The notes: generated by a model from the letters alone, not told the origin. Positions 28,313-37,685 are shown, numbered from the stretch's first letter. The stretch is 64,000 nucleotides of DNA from Nocardioides sp. zg-1228 (GCF_017086465.1 NZ_CP070961.1:2356001-2420000), one strand, 5' to 3'. Program-made: numbers and translations.

Positions 28313-29181
28313 CGAGTCCCGCGGCCTCGCGCTCCCGTCTCGGCACCCCGGTCGCCGAGCCGGAGGCACGCGCGGCCGCGCCGGGCCAGGAGTCGCGCCA
28401 CGGCCCGATCGCCCAGCTGCTGATCGCCTGGTCGCCGCTCAGCGCGATCCTGCTGACCTACTGGCTGGCGCAGTGGATCACCGCGCCGCTCGGGGTGGGC
28501 GACGGCGACGACACCAACCGGCTCGGCGCCGGACTGCACGTGCTCGGCCCGGCCCGCGCCGACGAGGCGCTGCTGGGCACGATGCCCACCGTCTGGCTGC
28601 AGGCCCGGCTGATCGACGGGTCCGCCCACTGGTACGACGCCCTCGCCGCGTCGGTCTACGTCACCCACTTCCTCACGATCCCGCTCATCACCGCGGTCGT
28701 CTGGTTCCGCCTGCGCGACCGGTTCGGTGAGTGGCTCACCGCCGTCCTGTCCCTGTCGCTGCTCGGCATCGTGGGCTACCTGGCCTACCCCGCCGCCCCG
28801 CCGTGGCTCGCCGCCGAGCGCGGCGACATCGGTGCCGTCGAGCGGATCTCGCACGTGGGCTGGCAGGTGCTGGGCCTCGACCCGGTGGGTCGGCTGGTGG
28901 AGCTCGGCCAGTCAGGCAGCAACCCGGTCGCCGCGATGCCGTCGCTGCACGCGGCGGCCGCGCTCCTGGCGGCGCTGTTCCTGTGGCCGTCGGTGTCCCG
29001 GGTGTCCCGGGTGCTGCTCGTCGTCTACCCCCTCGCCATGGCCGTCACGCTCGTCTACACCGGCGAGCACTACGTCGTCGACGTGCTCGCTGGATGGCTG
29101 GTCGCGGTGCTCGGGGTGGGTGCGGCGCGCCTGGCCCGGCGCCGGTCGGGCACCGCCGCGGCGCCGGGGGACGCCCGATGA
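28309..29181 (+). CDS. PAP2-superfamily membrane phosphatase/transferase
   Basis: A 290-residue protein with about six membrane helices and the PAP2 catalytic blocks: MPSLHAAAALL (motif 2, catalytic His) and YTGEHYVVDVLAGW (motif 3, His plus Asp). The loop YPAAPPWLA resembles the AUR1/inositolphosphotransferase-like branch. Possible roles are release of isoprenoid alcohols from diphosphates or a transferase step in lipid modification. Its place inside the operon, overlapping both neighbours by four bases, implies a part in the pathway, but which step is open. Confidence 0.8.
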   Translation: MTSPAASRSRLGTPVAEPEARAAAPGQESRHGPIAQLLIAWSPLSAILLTYWLAQWITAPLGVGDGDDTNRLGAGLHVLGPARADEALLGTMPTVWLQARLIDGSAHWYDALAASVYVTHFLTIPLITAVVWFRLRDRFGEWLTAVLSLSLLGIVGYLAYPAAPPWLAAERGDIGAVERISHVGWQVLGLDPVGRLVELGQSGSNPVAAMPSLHAAAALLAALFLWPSVSRVSRVLLVVYPLAMAVTLVYTGEHYVVDVLAGWLVAVLGVGAARLARRRSGTAAAPGDAR

Positions 29182-30017
29182 GCACGCGCCCGGCACACCT
29201 CCCCGGTCCCAGCGAGGCGCCGGTCGGCTCGTCCGCTCGTGTGCTGCTGCACGCCGCCCACGCGGGGCCCACGCTGGCGGTCACCGTCCTCATGGGGCTG
29301 CTCGCGCTCGCGCAGGGGCTCAGGCCCGAGTCGACGGTGCTGCTCGTGGCCGCGGTGCTGACCGGCCAGCTGAGCGTGGGCTGGAGCAACGACCTGCTCG
29401 ACCGCTCGCGCGACCGCGCGGCCGGACGCGCGGACAAGCCGCTGGCCGCCGACGACGGCGCGGTCGCGCTCGTCCGTGCCGCGTGCGCCGCCGCGGTCGT
29501 GGTGTGTGTGGCGCTGTCGCTGTCCCTCGGCCCGGCAGCCGGGCTGGTCCACCTGGGCTGCGTGGCCTCGGCGTGGTGCTACAACCTCGGCCTGAAGGCG
29601 ACCGTGTGGTCGTGGCTGCCCTACGCCCTGTCGTTCGGCGGCCTCACGGCCGTGGTCACGCTGGCCGACGGTGAGGCGCCGCCGTGGTGGTGGCCCGTGG
29701 GCGCGGCCCTCCTCGGCGTCGGGGCGCACCTGCTCAACGTGCTGCCCGACCTGGCCGACGACGCCGCGACGGGCGTACGCGGGCTGCCCCACCGGCTCGG
29801 GCCTCGGCTCATCGCGCCCGTCGCCGCCGCGGTCCTGGTGGTCGCGACCGGCGTCGTGCTCGCCGGGTCCGCTCCCCCGGTCCCCGCCTCGCTCACCGTC
29901 GCGGTCGTCGTGCTGGGCCTCGCCGCGGTCGTCGTGTCGCGCACCGGCCGGGCGCCCTTCGCCGCAGCGGTCGCCATCGCGCTGGTCGACGCCCTCCTCC
30001 TGGTGGTGGCCCGATGA
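29178..30017 (+). CDS. UbiA-family prenyltransferase
   Basis: A 279-residue polytopic membrane protein (eight or nine helices). The first aspartate-rich motif is SNDLLDRSRDRAAGRADKPL (about residues 72-91), and the second is LPDLADDAATGVRGLP (about 182-197). UbiA enzymes transfer a prenyl chain to an aromatic or isoprenoid acceptor. Lycopene elongases (CrtEb) belong to the same superfamily, but here the gene sits with the reductase and type III PKS genes rather than with the cyclase, so prenylation of the polyketide aromatic product is the better guess. Confidence 0.83.
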   Translation: MSTRPAHLPGPSEAPVGSSARVLLHAAHAGPTLAVTVLMGLLALAQGLRPESTVLLVAAVLTGQLSVGWSNDLLDRSRDRAAGRADKPLAADDGAVALVRAACAAAVVVCVALSLSLGPAAGLVHLGCVASAWCYNLGLKATVWSWLPYALSFGGLTAVVTLADGEAPPWWWPVGAALLGVGAHLLNVLPDLADDAATGVRGLPHRLGPRLIAPVAAAVLVVATGVVLAGSAPPVPASLTVAVVVLGLAAVVVSRTGRAPFAAAVAIALVDALLLVVAR

Positions 30018-31219
30018 GCCGCGCACCCGCCACTGAGCACTGGGACCTCGTCGTGGTCGGCGCCGGACCGGCGGGCTCGGCCACGGCCCTCGGCGCGCTC
30101 GCCGAGCAGCCCGGGCTGCGGGTCCTCCTCGTCGACCGCAGCGACTTCCCCCGCGACAAGTCGTGCGGCGACGGCATCGCGCCGCACGTCCTCGACGCGC
30201 TGGCGCCCGTCGGCGCCGCCGACGTCGTGGACGACTGGACCCCGCTGCGCCACCTCGAGCTCGCCCACGGCGACGTGTCGGTCTCCGGGCCGATGCGCCG
30301 GGAGGTCCACGTCGTGCCGCGCCGGGTCCTCGACGCCCGGCTCGTCGAGCGCGCCGTCGCGGCCGGAGCCGTCCTGCGCACCCACCGCGTCACCTCCCTC
30401 ACCTCCACCGGCACCCCCGTGGTGTCGGGCACCGTCTCCGCCGACGTCGTGGTCGGAGCCGACGGGGCGCACTCGGTCGTGCGCACGACGCTGCTGGGCA
30501 AGCGGCGCGATCCGCGAGCCATCGCGATCCGCGGCTACGCGCCCACCACGCCCGAGATGGCCGGGCGCCAGGTCATCCGCTACGGCAGCCGCCGCCAGCC
30601 GTCGTACGCCTGGGCCTTCGACCGGGGTGACGGGCTGGCCAACGTCGGCTACGGCGAGCTCCTCCCCGGCGAGCGCACCGGCGACCGCGCGCCGAGCCGC
30701 CGGCTGCTGCTCGAGCAGCTCGAGGAGCTCGTGCCGGGCGCCGCCCGCACGGGCGACGACTGGCGCGGCCACCACCTGCCGCTGAGCAGCTGGCGCTGGG
30801 ACCAGCCCGACGGCCCGGTGCTGCTCGCCGGCGACGCCGCGGGGCTGGTCAACCCGATGACCGGCGAGGGGATCTACTACGCCGTCGCCACCGGCATCGC
30901 GGCGGGGCGCACCGCGGCCCAGGCGGTGCGCGCCGGGCGGCCGCACGCGGCCGGCGCCCGGCACCGACGGGTGGTCCGCGACCTGCTCGGCACCCACCTG
31001 CGCCACACCTGGGCGGCCTCCCGGCTCGCGCAGTCGCCGCGGATCGTCGACGCCGGGATCCGCGCCGCGGGTCGCGAGCGCCACGCCTTCGACACCCTCG
31101 TCGAGCTCGGTCTCGGCGACGGCCGCATCGACACCCGCCTGGCGGGAGGGCTGCTCCGGGCCCTTCTCCGCCCGCCCGACCCGTCCCCCGAACCCTCCAC
31201 ACAGACCCGAGGTGGCTGA
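30014..31219 (+). CDS. Geranylgeranyl reductase family flavoprotein
   Basis: A 401-residue FAD oxidoreductase. It has [14 protein letters not shown] at the N-terminus, [16 protein letters not shown] (geranylgeranyl reductase-type Cys-Gly-Asp-Gly motif), the [10 protein letters not shown] segment, and the C-terminal [22 protein letters not shown] that binds the FAD ribityl chain. Family members saturate the double bonds of geranylgeranyl chains or hydroxylate aromatic rings. Next to UbiA, reduction of the prenyl chain is plausible. It overlaps ubiA-like by four bases and ends one base before the PKS ATG. Confidence 0.87.
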   Translation: MSRAPATEHWDLVVVGAGPAGSATALGALAEQPGLRVLLVDRSDFPRDKSCGDGIAPHVLDALAPVGAADVVDDWTPLRHLELAHGDVSVSGPMRREVHVVPRRVLDARLVERAVAAGAVLRTHRVTSLTSTGTPVVSGTVSADVVVGADGAHSVVRTTLLGKRRDPRAIAIRGYAPTTPEMAGRQVIRYGSRRQPSYAWAFDRGDGLANVGYGELLPGERTGDRAPSRRLLLEQLEELVPGAARTGDDWRGHHLPLSSWRWDQPDGPVLLAGDAAGLVNPMTGEGIYYAVATGIAAGRTAAQAVRAGRPHAAGARHRRVVRDLLGTHLRHTWAASRLAQSPRIVDAGIRAAGRERHAFDTLVELGLGDGRIDTRLAGGLLRALLRPPDPSPEPSTQTRGG

Positions 31220-31220
31220 C

Positions 31221-32276
31221 ATGAGGATCCTCTCCGTCCGAGGCGCGCTGCCGCCCCACTCACATCCGCAGGCTGACATCACCGAGGCCTTCGGCGAGTT
31301 CATCTCCGAGCGCAGCCTCGACCGCTCGCTGATGCGGCGCCTCCACGCCAACGCCGGCGTCGAGCGGCGCCACACCGTCCTGCCGCTCGAGGAGTACGCC
31401 GGCATCGGGGACTTCGGGCACGCCAACGACCTCTTCATCGAGCACGCCGTCGAGCTGGGCTCGCGGGCACTGGTCGACGCGCTCAAGGCCGCCGACCTGA
31501 CGCCGTCCGACGTCGACCTGGTGGTCACCGCGACCGTCACCGGCCTGGCCGTGCCCTCGCTCGACGCCCGGATCGCGGCGCAGGTCGGCCTGCGCGAGGA
31601 CGTCCGCAGGATGCCGCTGGTGGGGCTGGGCTGCGTGGCGGGCGCCGCCGGGATCGGCCGCGTGCACGACTACCTGCTCGGCCACCCCGACCACACGGCC
31701 GTCCTGGTGGCGGTGGAGCTGTGCTCGCTCACCGTGCAGCGCGACGACGCCTCGGTGCCCAACCTGGTGGCGAGCGGGCTCTTCGGCGACGGCGCCGCTG
31801 CGGTGGTCGCGACCGGACGCGCCGGGCGTCCCGGGCCGGTCGAGGTGCTCGACTCGCGCAGCCGCCTCTACCCCGACAGCGAGCGCACCATGGGCTTCGA
31901 CGTCACCGGCAACGGTCTGCGGATCGTGCTCGACGCCGAGGTGCCGACGCTGGTGGGCCGCTTCGTGCGCGGCGACGTCGACGCCTTCCTCGCCGACCAC
32001 GGGCTCACCCGCGCCGACATCGGGTGGTGGGTGTGCCACCCCGGCGGGCCGAAGGTCATCGAGGCGCTGGAGGAGGCGCTCGAGGTGCCCCGCGACGCCG
32101 TCCGGCTCACCTGGGAGTCGCTGGCCCGGGTCGGCAACCTGTCCTCGGTCTCGGTGCTGCACGTCCTGGAGGACACGCTGCGCGAGCGGCCGCCCGTGCC
32201 GGGCTCCCCCGGGGTGCTGATGGCGATGGGGCCGGGCTTCTGCTCCGAGCTCGTGCTGCTGCGGGCCGCGTCATGA
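31221..32276 (+). CDS. Type III polyketide synthase
   Basis: A 351-residue chalcone/stilbene-synthase-fold enzyme that extends an acyl-CoA with malonyl-CoA and cyclises the chain to a pyrone or resorcinol. The catalytic triad is visible: Cys in [15 protein letters not shown] (near residue 137), His in [15 protein letters not shown] (near 275) and Asn in [15 protein letters not shown] (near 308). I chose the ATG at 31221, seven bases after AGGTGG; a GTG three codons upstream is possible. Followed by a methyltransferase and a flavoprotein, it matches the srsA-srsB-srsC alkylresorcinol arrangement of Streptomyces. Confidence 0.92.
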   Translation: MRILSVRGALPPHSHPQADITEAFGEFISERSLDRSLMRRLHANAGVERRHTVLPLEEYAGIGDFGHANDLFIEHAVELGSRALVDALKAADLTPSDVDLVVTATVTGLAVPSLDARIAAQVGLREDVRRMPLVGLGCVAGAAGIGRVHDYLLGHPDHTAVLVAVELCSLTVQRDDASVPNLVASGLFGDGAAAVVATGRAGRPGPVEVLDSRSRLYPDSERTMGFDVTGNGLRIVLDAEVPTLVGRFVRGDVDAFLADHGLTRADIGWWVCHPGGPKVIEALEEALEVPRDAVRLTWESLARVGNLSSVSVLHVLEDTLRERPPVPGSPGVLMAMGPGFCSELVLLRAAS

Positions 32277-32839
32277 CCGGGCTCGTCGCGTTCACCGTGC
32301 TGGTGGCGCTCGTCGGGCTCGAACGGATCGCCGAGCTCGTCGTGTCCACCCGCAACGCGCGCTGGAGCCGCGAGCGCGGCGGCGTCGAGCACGGGCTCGG
32401 CCACTTCCCGTTCATGGTCGTGCTGCACACCGCCCTGCTGGTCGGCGCGTTGGCCGAGGCATGGATCCGCCAGCCCCAGGTGCCGTCGCTGCTGGCGTGG
32501 TCGATGCTCGCCCTCGTCGTCGCCTCCCAGGCGCTGCGCTGGTGGTGCATCGCCACCCTCGGCCCCCGCTGGAACACCCGCGTGATCGTGGTGCCCGGCA
32601 TGCCACCCGTGACGTCGGGTCCCTACCGCTTCCTGCGCCACCCCAACTACGTCGCCGTGGTGGTCGAGGGCATCGCACTGCCGCTGGTCCACGCCGCCTG
32701 GATCACCGCGCTCGTCTTCACCGTCCTCAACGCCGCGCTGCTCGTCGTCCGCATCCGGGTGGAGGACGCCGCGCTCGCCACCCTCCCGGCCCCACCCGCC
32801 GACTCCCCCACGAGCTCCACGGAGGCCGCAGGTGCGTGA
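32273..32839 (+). CDS. ICMT-family membrane methyltransferase, SrsB-like
   Basis: A 188-residue membrane protein of the isoprenylcysteine carboxyl methyltransferase family. It has several hydrophobic helices and the C-terminal SAM-binding signature [18 protein letters not shown] (about residues 121-138), with [10 protein letters not shown] at the end. In the Streptomyces srs pathway the equivalent protein O-methylates alkylresorcinols. It overlaps the PKS stop (ATGA). Its own stop overlaps the flavoprotein start by eight bases. Confidence 0.87.
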   Translation: MTGLVAFTVLVALVGLERIAELVVSTRNARWSRERGGVEHGLGHFPFMVVLHTALLVGALAEAWIRQPQVPSLLAWSMLALVVASQALRWWCIATLGPRWNTRVIVVPGMPPVTSGPYRFLRHPNYVAVVVEGIALPLVHAAWITALVFTVLNAALLVVRIRVEDAALATLPAPPADSPTSSTEAAGA

Positions 32840-33872
32840 CCTCGTGGTGGCCGGCGGCGGGCCGGTGGGTCTCGCCACAGCCCTGCACGCACACCGCGCC
32901 GGCCTGTCCGTCGTGGTGCGCGAGCCGCGCACCGGCCCGATCGACAAGGCGTGCGGCGAGGGGCTGATGCCCGGCGCCGTCGCCGAGCTCGCCGCCCTCG
33001 GCGTGCACCCGCACGGACGCGAGCTGACCGGCATCCGCTACCTCGACGGCCGCGCCGGGGGTCCCGTCGCGACCGCGCGGTTCGCCCACGGCCCCGGCCG
33101 GGGCGTACGCCGCACGGTGCTCCACGAGGCGCTCGCCGAGCGGGTCGCCGCGGCAGGCATCCCGGTCGAGCCGAGCGCGGTGACGACCGTCGCCGACGCC
33201 GGCGACCACCTCCTCGTCGACGGCGAGCCCGCGCGCCACCTCGTCGCCGCCGACGGCCTGCACTCCCCGGTGCGCCGCCTCGTGGGCCTCGACGCCCCGG
33301 TCGCCGGGCGCCGCCGGTTCGGGCTGCGCTGCCACGTGCGGCAGGCGCCGTGGACGTCGTACGTCGAGGTGCACTGGTCGCCGCGCGCCGAGGCCTACGT
33401 GACGCCCGTCGACGACGACCTCGTCGGGGTCGCCGTGCTGGGCGACGCCGGCTCGCGCTTCGCGGACCTGATCGACGACTTCCCGGTCCTCCAGCAGCGC
33501 CTGGTGGGCGCACGCACACGGGTGATGGGCGCGGGGCCGCTGCGCCAGCGGGCCCGGGCGCGCTCGGCGGGCCGCGTGCTGCTCGTCGGGGACGCCGGCG
33601 GCTACGTCGACGCCCTCACCGGCGAGGGCCTCGCCCTCGGGCTCGCGCAGGCCCGCGTGGCCGTCGCGTGCCTCGCCGCGGGCCGGGCCGGGCGCTACGA
33701 CGGCCTGGCCCGCCGGCTCGGCGTCCGCCACGAGCTCCTCACCCACGCCCTGCTGCGGGCCACCGCGCACGCCACCGTCCGCAGGCGCCTCGTGCCCGCC
33801 GCGTCGCGGCTGCCGTGGCTCTTCGACACCGCCGTCAACCAGCTCGCCCGACCCGTGGGGAGGCCCTCATGA
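32832..33872 (+). CDS. FAD-dependent monooxygenase/oxidoreductase, SrsC-like
   Basis: A 346-residue flavoprotein with an N-terminal [22 protein letters not shown] fold, a KACGEGLMPGA block, VAADGLHSPVRRLVG and VLLVGDAGGYVDALTGEGLALGL. It resembles both geranylgeranyl reductases and aromatic hydroxylases. By position it is the counterpart of SrsC, which hydroxylates alkylresorcinols to give hydroquinones that oxidise to quinones. The start is a GTG preceded by GGAGGCCGCAG. It overlaps the methyltransferase and idi genes. Confidence 0.85.
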   Translation: MRDLVVAGGGPVGLATALHAHRAGLSVVVREPRTGPIDKACGEGLMPGAVAELAALGVHPHGRELTGIRYLDGRAGGPVATARFAHGPGRGVRRTVLHEALAERVAAAGIPVEPSAVTTVADAGDHLLVDGEPARHLVAADGLHSPVRRLVGLDAPVAGRRRFGLRCHVRQAPWTSYVEVHWSPRAEAYVTPVDDDLVGVAVLGDAGSRFADLIDDFPVLQQRLVGARTRVMGAGPLRQRARARSAGRVLLVGDAGGYVDALTGEGLALGLAQARVAVACLAAGRAGRYDGLARRLGVRHELLTHALLRATAHATVRRRLVPAASRLPWLFDTAVNQLARPVGRPS

Positions 33873-34507
33873 CCGACAGCCCGACGACCGACAGGCCGAC
33901 GTTCGACACCCCCGACAGCGCGCCCGGCGCGGCCGAGCTCGTGGTGCTGCTCGACGAGGACGGGCGGGCCGTCGGCACCGCCGACAAGGCCGGGGTCCAC
34001 CACGCCGAGACGCCGCTGCACCTCGCGTTCTCGTGCTACCTCTTCGACGACGACGGCAACGTGCTGATCACCCGGCGGGCGCTGCACAAGCGCACGTTCC
34101 CGGGGGTGTGGACCAACAGCTGCTGCGGGCACCCCGCTCCCGGCGAGCCGATCGAGGAGGCGGTGCGCCGGCGCGTCGAGCAGGAGCTCGGCGTCCCCGT
34201 CGCCGGCCTGCGCCTGGTGCTGCCGCGCTTCCGCTACCGCGCCGAGCAGGAGGGCGTGGTGGAGTACGAGATGTGCCCGGTGTTCGTGGGGTCGCTCGTC
34301 GGTCCCGTCCGGCCCGACCCCGACGAGGTCGCGGAGGCGCGCTGGGAGCCGTGGCAGCCGTTCCGCCGGTCGGTGCTCGACGGCAGCCGGACCGTGTCGG
34401 TGTGGTGTCGCGAGCAGGTCGCCCAGCTGCCGGCCGACCCCGCGTCGGCGTCGGCTGCCGCCGTTCACGAGCTGCCGCCCGCCGCTCGTGCCGGCGGTCA
34501 GCGCTGA
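33869..34507 (+). CDS. idi: Isopentenyl-diphosphate delta-isomerase (type I)
   Basis: Interconverts IPP and DMAPP, balancing the precursors used by CrtE. The 212-residue Nudix-fold enzyme has HLAFSCYLFDDDGNVLITRRAL, the catalytic Cys in WTNSCCGHPAPGEP, a modified Nudix helix (EEAVRRRVEQELGV), and the second active-site region EYEMCPVFVG with its conserved Glu and Tyr. The ATG overlaps the previous stop (ATGA). It is the last gene of the operon and ends with about 90 bp before the next gene. Confidence 0.95.
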   Translation: MTDSPTTDRPTFDTPDSAPGAAELVVLLDEDGRAVGTADKAGVHHAETPLHLAFSCYLFDDDGNVLITRRALHKRTFPGVWTNSCCGHPAPGEPIEEAVRRRVEQELGVPVAGLRLVLPRFRYRAEQEGVVEYEMCPVFVGSLVGPVRPDPDEVAEARWEPWQPFRRSVLDGSRTVSVWCREQVAQLPADPASASAAAVHELPPAARAGGQR

Positions 34508-34599
34508 CATTTCGCCGTTCGCCGCCGCCCGGTCCGGGCCTGTGGCACGCTGTGGAGGGGCCTCGAGCAGCGTGGGCCATCGGTGCGTGAGAAGGACCT

Positions 34600-36699
34600 G
34601 TGATCGACGACCACTTCCCTCCGCCCACGACCCGGTCCCCCCTCGACGCCGAGAGCGACCGCCTCGCGTGGCGGCTCGCCGTGGACGCCGCGGGTGTCGG
34701 TGTCTTCGTGTGGGACCTCGTCACCGGTGAGCTGCGGTGGGACGACCGGATGTTCGAGCTCTTCGGTCTCGCCGAGGACGACTTCGGCGGGACCATCGAG
34801 GCGTTCAACCGCCGCCTGCACCCCGACGACCTCGGCCGCGTCTCCGACGCCCTCCAGCGCGCCATCGCCACCTGCGGCGACTACGCCGCGGAGTACCGCG
34901 TGGTGCTCCCCGACGGCCGCCTCCGGTGGATCGAGGCGCGCGGTCATGCGTTCGCCGACGAGCCCGACGGGCTGCCGGTGCGGCTCGTCGGCGCGTCGTA
35001 CGACACGACCGACGCGCGCGAGGGCGACGCCCGGGTCGGACGCGTGCTGGAGGCGATGCCCTCGGCCTTCTTCCAGCTCGACCGCGACTGGCACTTCACC
35101 TACGTCAACTCCGAGGCCGAGAGGCTGCTGGGCTCGAGCCGTGTGCACCTGATCGGCACCGCCATCTGGGAGGCCTTCCCCTCGTCGGTCGGCAGCAGCT
35201 TCGAGACGCACTACCGCAGCGCGGTCGAGTCGGGTGAGCCGGTGACCTTCGAGGCCTACCACCCCGCGCCGCTGCGCGCCTGGTACGAGGTGCGGGCCTG
35301 GCCCTCGCCGGAGGGCCTCGCCGTCTACTTCGTCGACATCACCGCGCGTCGGGAGGCGCGCGCCGAGCTCGACCGCTCCGCGCACCGCCTGGCGCTGCTG
35401 GCCTCGGTGTCCGAGGCGCTCACGGCCACGCTCGACCCCACCGAGGGGGTCAGCAGGCTGGCCACCCAGCTGGTGCCCGAGCTGGCCGACTGGTGCCTGG
35501 TCACGCTGGTCGAGGACCCCAACGCCACCGACTGGCGACGCGGGCTGCGCGATGTCGGCTGGTCGCACCGCGACCCCGACATGGCGCAGACGCTGCGTGA
35601 CTACGCCGGGCGGCGGCTGCAGGCCATGACCGACTCGTCCTACCTCGCCGAGGCGATCCGCGAGATGACGCCCGTGCTGATGGGGTCCTCGGCCACCGAG
35701 GCCGTCGCCGCCGTCCTCGTGCCCGGGGTGGCGCGCGACCGGCTGCGCGAGCTCGCCCCGTTCTCCGCGGTGATCGTGCCGTTGCGGGCCCGCGGGCGCA
35801 CGGTCGGCGTGGTGAGCGCGTTCCGCGGCATCCATCGCACGGCGTTCGCAGCGGAGGACGTGTCCCTCCTCGAGGACATCGGCGCCCGGGCCGCGCTGGC
35901 ACTGGACAACGCCCGCCTCTACGAGTCGCAGCGCGACGTCGCCGAGGCGCTGCAACGCAGCATCCTGACCGCGCCGCCCCGGCGCGAGGGCCTGCAGGTG
36001 GTCACCCGCTACACGCCCGCCGGCGACGTGGCCCGCATCGGTGGCGACTGGTACGACGCGTTCCTCCAGGGCGACGCGAGCGACGGGGCGCAGGACGTGG
36101 TGGTCGTGGTCGGCGACGTGGTCGGCCACGACGTCGAGGCCGCCGCCGCGATGGGGCAGGTCCGCGGGCTGCTCCGCGGCATCGCGGTCCACAGCGGCGA
36201 CGCTCCCGCCGCGATCCTCTCGGGCCTCGACACCGTCATGGAGTCCCTCCAGCTCGAGACGACGGCCACCGCCGTGGTGGCGCGCTTCGAGCAGGCGCCG
36301 GCGACGCGCGGCCGGACTGGACGCGCGCTGCTGCGCTGGTCCCACGCCGGGCACCCGCCGGGCCTGCTGGTCGACCCCGACGGGACCGTCACCCGGCTGG
36401 TCGACGACGACGCCAACGACCTGCTGCTCGGCTTCGACCCCGCGGCCGACCGCCACGAGGGGGCCGTGGCCCTGCAGCCCGGGGCGACGCTGGTCCTCTA
36501 CACCGACGGCCTCGTCGAGCGACGCGACCGCGACATCGACGACGGCATCCAGTCGCTCATGCGGCTGCTGGCCGACGTCTGCCCCACCACGTCCGACCTC
36601 GACGAGCTGTCCGACCGGCTGCTGGAGTCCATGGCGAGCGACGAGCAGGAGGACGACATCGCCCTGCTGGTCGTCCGCTGGGCGCCCGAGGGACCCTGA
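34600..36699 (+). CDS. PAS-PAS-GAF-PP2C sensor phosphatase (RsbU/SpoIIE type)
   Basis: A 699-residue signalling protein: PAS 1 (about 25-140, GVFVWDLVTGELRWDDRMFELFG), PAS 2 (about 145-255), GAF (about 265-445) and a C-terminal PP2C-type serine phosphatase (about 455-697) with GGDWYDAF, VVGDVVGHDVEAAAAMGQVR and a final EQEDDIALLVVRW carrying metal-binding acidic residues. Such proteins dephosphorylate anti-sigma antagonists and so release stress sigma factors. No LOV cysteine motif is seen. The start is a GTG after AGAAGGAC. It follows idi by 92 bp on the same strand; membership in the pigment regulon is possible but unproven. Confidence 0.88.
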   Translation: MIDDHFPPPTTRSPLDAESDRLAWRLAVDAAGVGVFVWDLVTGELRWDDRMFELFGLAEDDFGGTIEAFNRRLHPDDLGRVSDALQRAIATCGDYAAEYRVVLPDGRLRWIEARGHAFADEPDGLPVRLVGASYDTTDAREGDARVGRVLEAMPSAFFQLDRDWHFTYVNSEAERLLGSSRVHLIGTAIWEAFPSSVGSSFETHYRSAVESGEPVTFEAYHPAPLRAWYEVRAWPSPEGLAVYFVDITARREARAELDRSAHRLALLASVSEALTATLDPTEGVSRLATQLVPELADWCLVTLVEDPNATDWRRGLRDVGWSHRDPDMAQTLRDYAGRRLQAMTDSSYLAEAIREMTPVLMGSSATEAVAAVLVPGVARDRLRELAPFSAVIVPLRARGRTVGVVSAFRGIHRTAFAAEDVSLLEDIGARAALALDNARLYESQRDVAEALQRSILTAPPRREGLQVVTRYTPAGDVARIGGDWYDAFLQGDASDGAQDVVVVVGDVVGHDVEAAAAMGQVRGLLRGIAVHSGDAPAAILSGLDTVMESLQLETTATAVVARFEQAPATRGRTGRALLRWSHAGHPPGLLVDPDGTVTRLVDDDANDLLLGFDPAADRHEGAVALQPGATLVLYTDGLVERRDRDIDDGIQSLMRLLADVCPTTSDLDELSDRLLESMASDEQEDDIALLVVRWAPEGP

Positions 36700-36717
36700 G
36701 GCCGTGCCCGCGTCGGG

Positions 36718-36867
36718 TCAGGAGTTGTAGCGCACCAGGGTGATCACGACAAAGATCAGCGCGATCAGCGCGATCACCCCGATGACGGCCAGGATCGGCG
36801 TCACCTTGGGTCGTGGACCGGGGGCGTTGAGGGGCTGGTTGGTGGTCGGGCGCTCGCGATCGTCCAT
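36718..36867 (-). CDS. Small single-span membrane protein
   Basis: A 49-residue protein: a polar Pro/Arg-rich N-terminus (MDDRERPTTNQ) and one C-terminal hydrophobic helix (about residues 24-45, ILAVIGVIALIALIFVVITL) ending RYNS. Codon third positions are strongly G/C, as in real genes. A decayed second copy of the same sequence lies at about 39.3 kb, which supports it as a real gene unit. It is too short for domain assignment. Confidence 0.6.
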   Translation of the reverse strand: MDDRERPTTNQPLNAPGPRPKVTPILAVIGVIALIALIFVVITLVRYNS

Positions 36868-37013
36868 GGTCCAGCCGTACCCACTCCTCCACCAGCCATG
36901 CCGCGACGTTGCGCGACGCGCGGCCGTCGTTCGGCGCACCGTCGAGGATGACCTGACCGTCTCCCGCGAAGCCCCGCAGTGCGTGCACCGGGTCCGTGCG
37001 TCAGCCGGACGGG

Positions 37014-37163
37014 TCAGTCGTCGCGCAGCGCTCGGTGCTGGTCGACGTTCCGCCCCGCGTCCGGGTCCGGCACCGGATCCGTGTCGACGCTGGCGACCGT
37101 CTCGTCGAGCCGCACGCCGGGTGAGAGGGTCTCGTCGCCGGGACCATCGTGGCGTCGTTCCAT
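37014..37163 (-). CDS. Small acidic hypothetical protein
   Basis: A 49-residue frame from an ATG at 37163, beginning MERRHDGPGDETLSPGVRLD and ending HRALRDD. It is rich in Asp, has no membrane helix, and is G/C in nearly every codon third position. There is only a weak ribosome-binding site (TAGGG). It may be real, in the manner of the short disordered proteins common in this phylum. The rest of the gap 36868-37274 holds nothing else that I can support. Confidence 0.4.
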   Translation of the reverse strand: MERRHDGPGDETLSPGVRLDETVASVDTDPVPDPDAGRNVDQHRALRDD

Positions 37164-37274
37164 GTGCCGACCCTAGTCGAGCGACGCGTGATCCGCTCCC
37201 CGGCGGACCGATGTCGTCCGGCACGAGAATCGCCGTGCGCGGGCGTGTCGGCCCCCGCCGCTAGCGTCCCGCCC

Positions 37275-37685
37275 ATGGCCGCACCGATCGCGATCTCGCT
37301 CGCTGCACTCGTGCGCGACGGCTCGGTGCTCCTGGTGCACCGCCACCCCTCACGTCGGCGGTATCCGAACTGCTGGGACCTCGCCGGCGGGCATGTCGAG
37401 CCGGGCGAGCTGCCTCATGAGGCCGTCACGCGGGAGTGTCTCGAAGAGCTCGGGGTCCACGTCCACGAGCCCCGACCCATACCGCTGACCGTCAGCGACC
37501 CCGCACTCGACGTGCACGCGTTCCTCGTCACGCGCTGGGAAGGCGCACCCGTCAACGCTGCTCCCCTGGAGCACGACGACCTTCGCTGGTTCCGACCGGA
37601 CGAGCTCGCCGACCTGACGCTCGCCGACCCGGGCAGCCTGTCGAGCATCCTGCACGCCATCGACGTCGCGGCCGGGCAGCTGTGA
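37275..37685 (+). CDS. NUDIX hydrolase
   Basis: A 136-residue pyrophosphohydrolase with a complete Nudix box over about residues 39-61 (GGHVEPGELPHEAVTRE then CLEELGV, that is G-x5-E-x7-R-E-x2-E-E-x-G). I chose the ATG at 37275; the frame is open about 40 codons further upstream without homology. The substrate, probably a nucleoside diphosphate derivative, is unknown. Confidence 0.88.
   Translation: MAAPIAISLAALVRDGSVLLVHRHPSRRRYPNCWDLAGGHVEPGELPHEAVTRECLEELGVHVHEPRPIPLTVSDPALDVHAFLVTRWEGAPVNAAPLEHDDLRWFRPDELADLTLADPGSLSSILHAIDVAAGQL

Noticed and set aside
29178..30017. UbiA gene as lycopene elongase CrtEb for C50 carotenoids
   Set aside because: CrtEb normally lies next to the cyclase genes. 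Here five genes separate them and UbiA is coupled to the reductase and PKS. I keep it only as an alternative.
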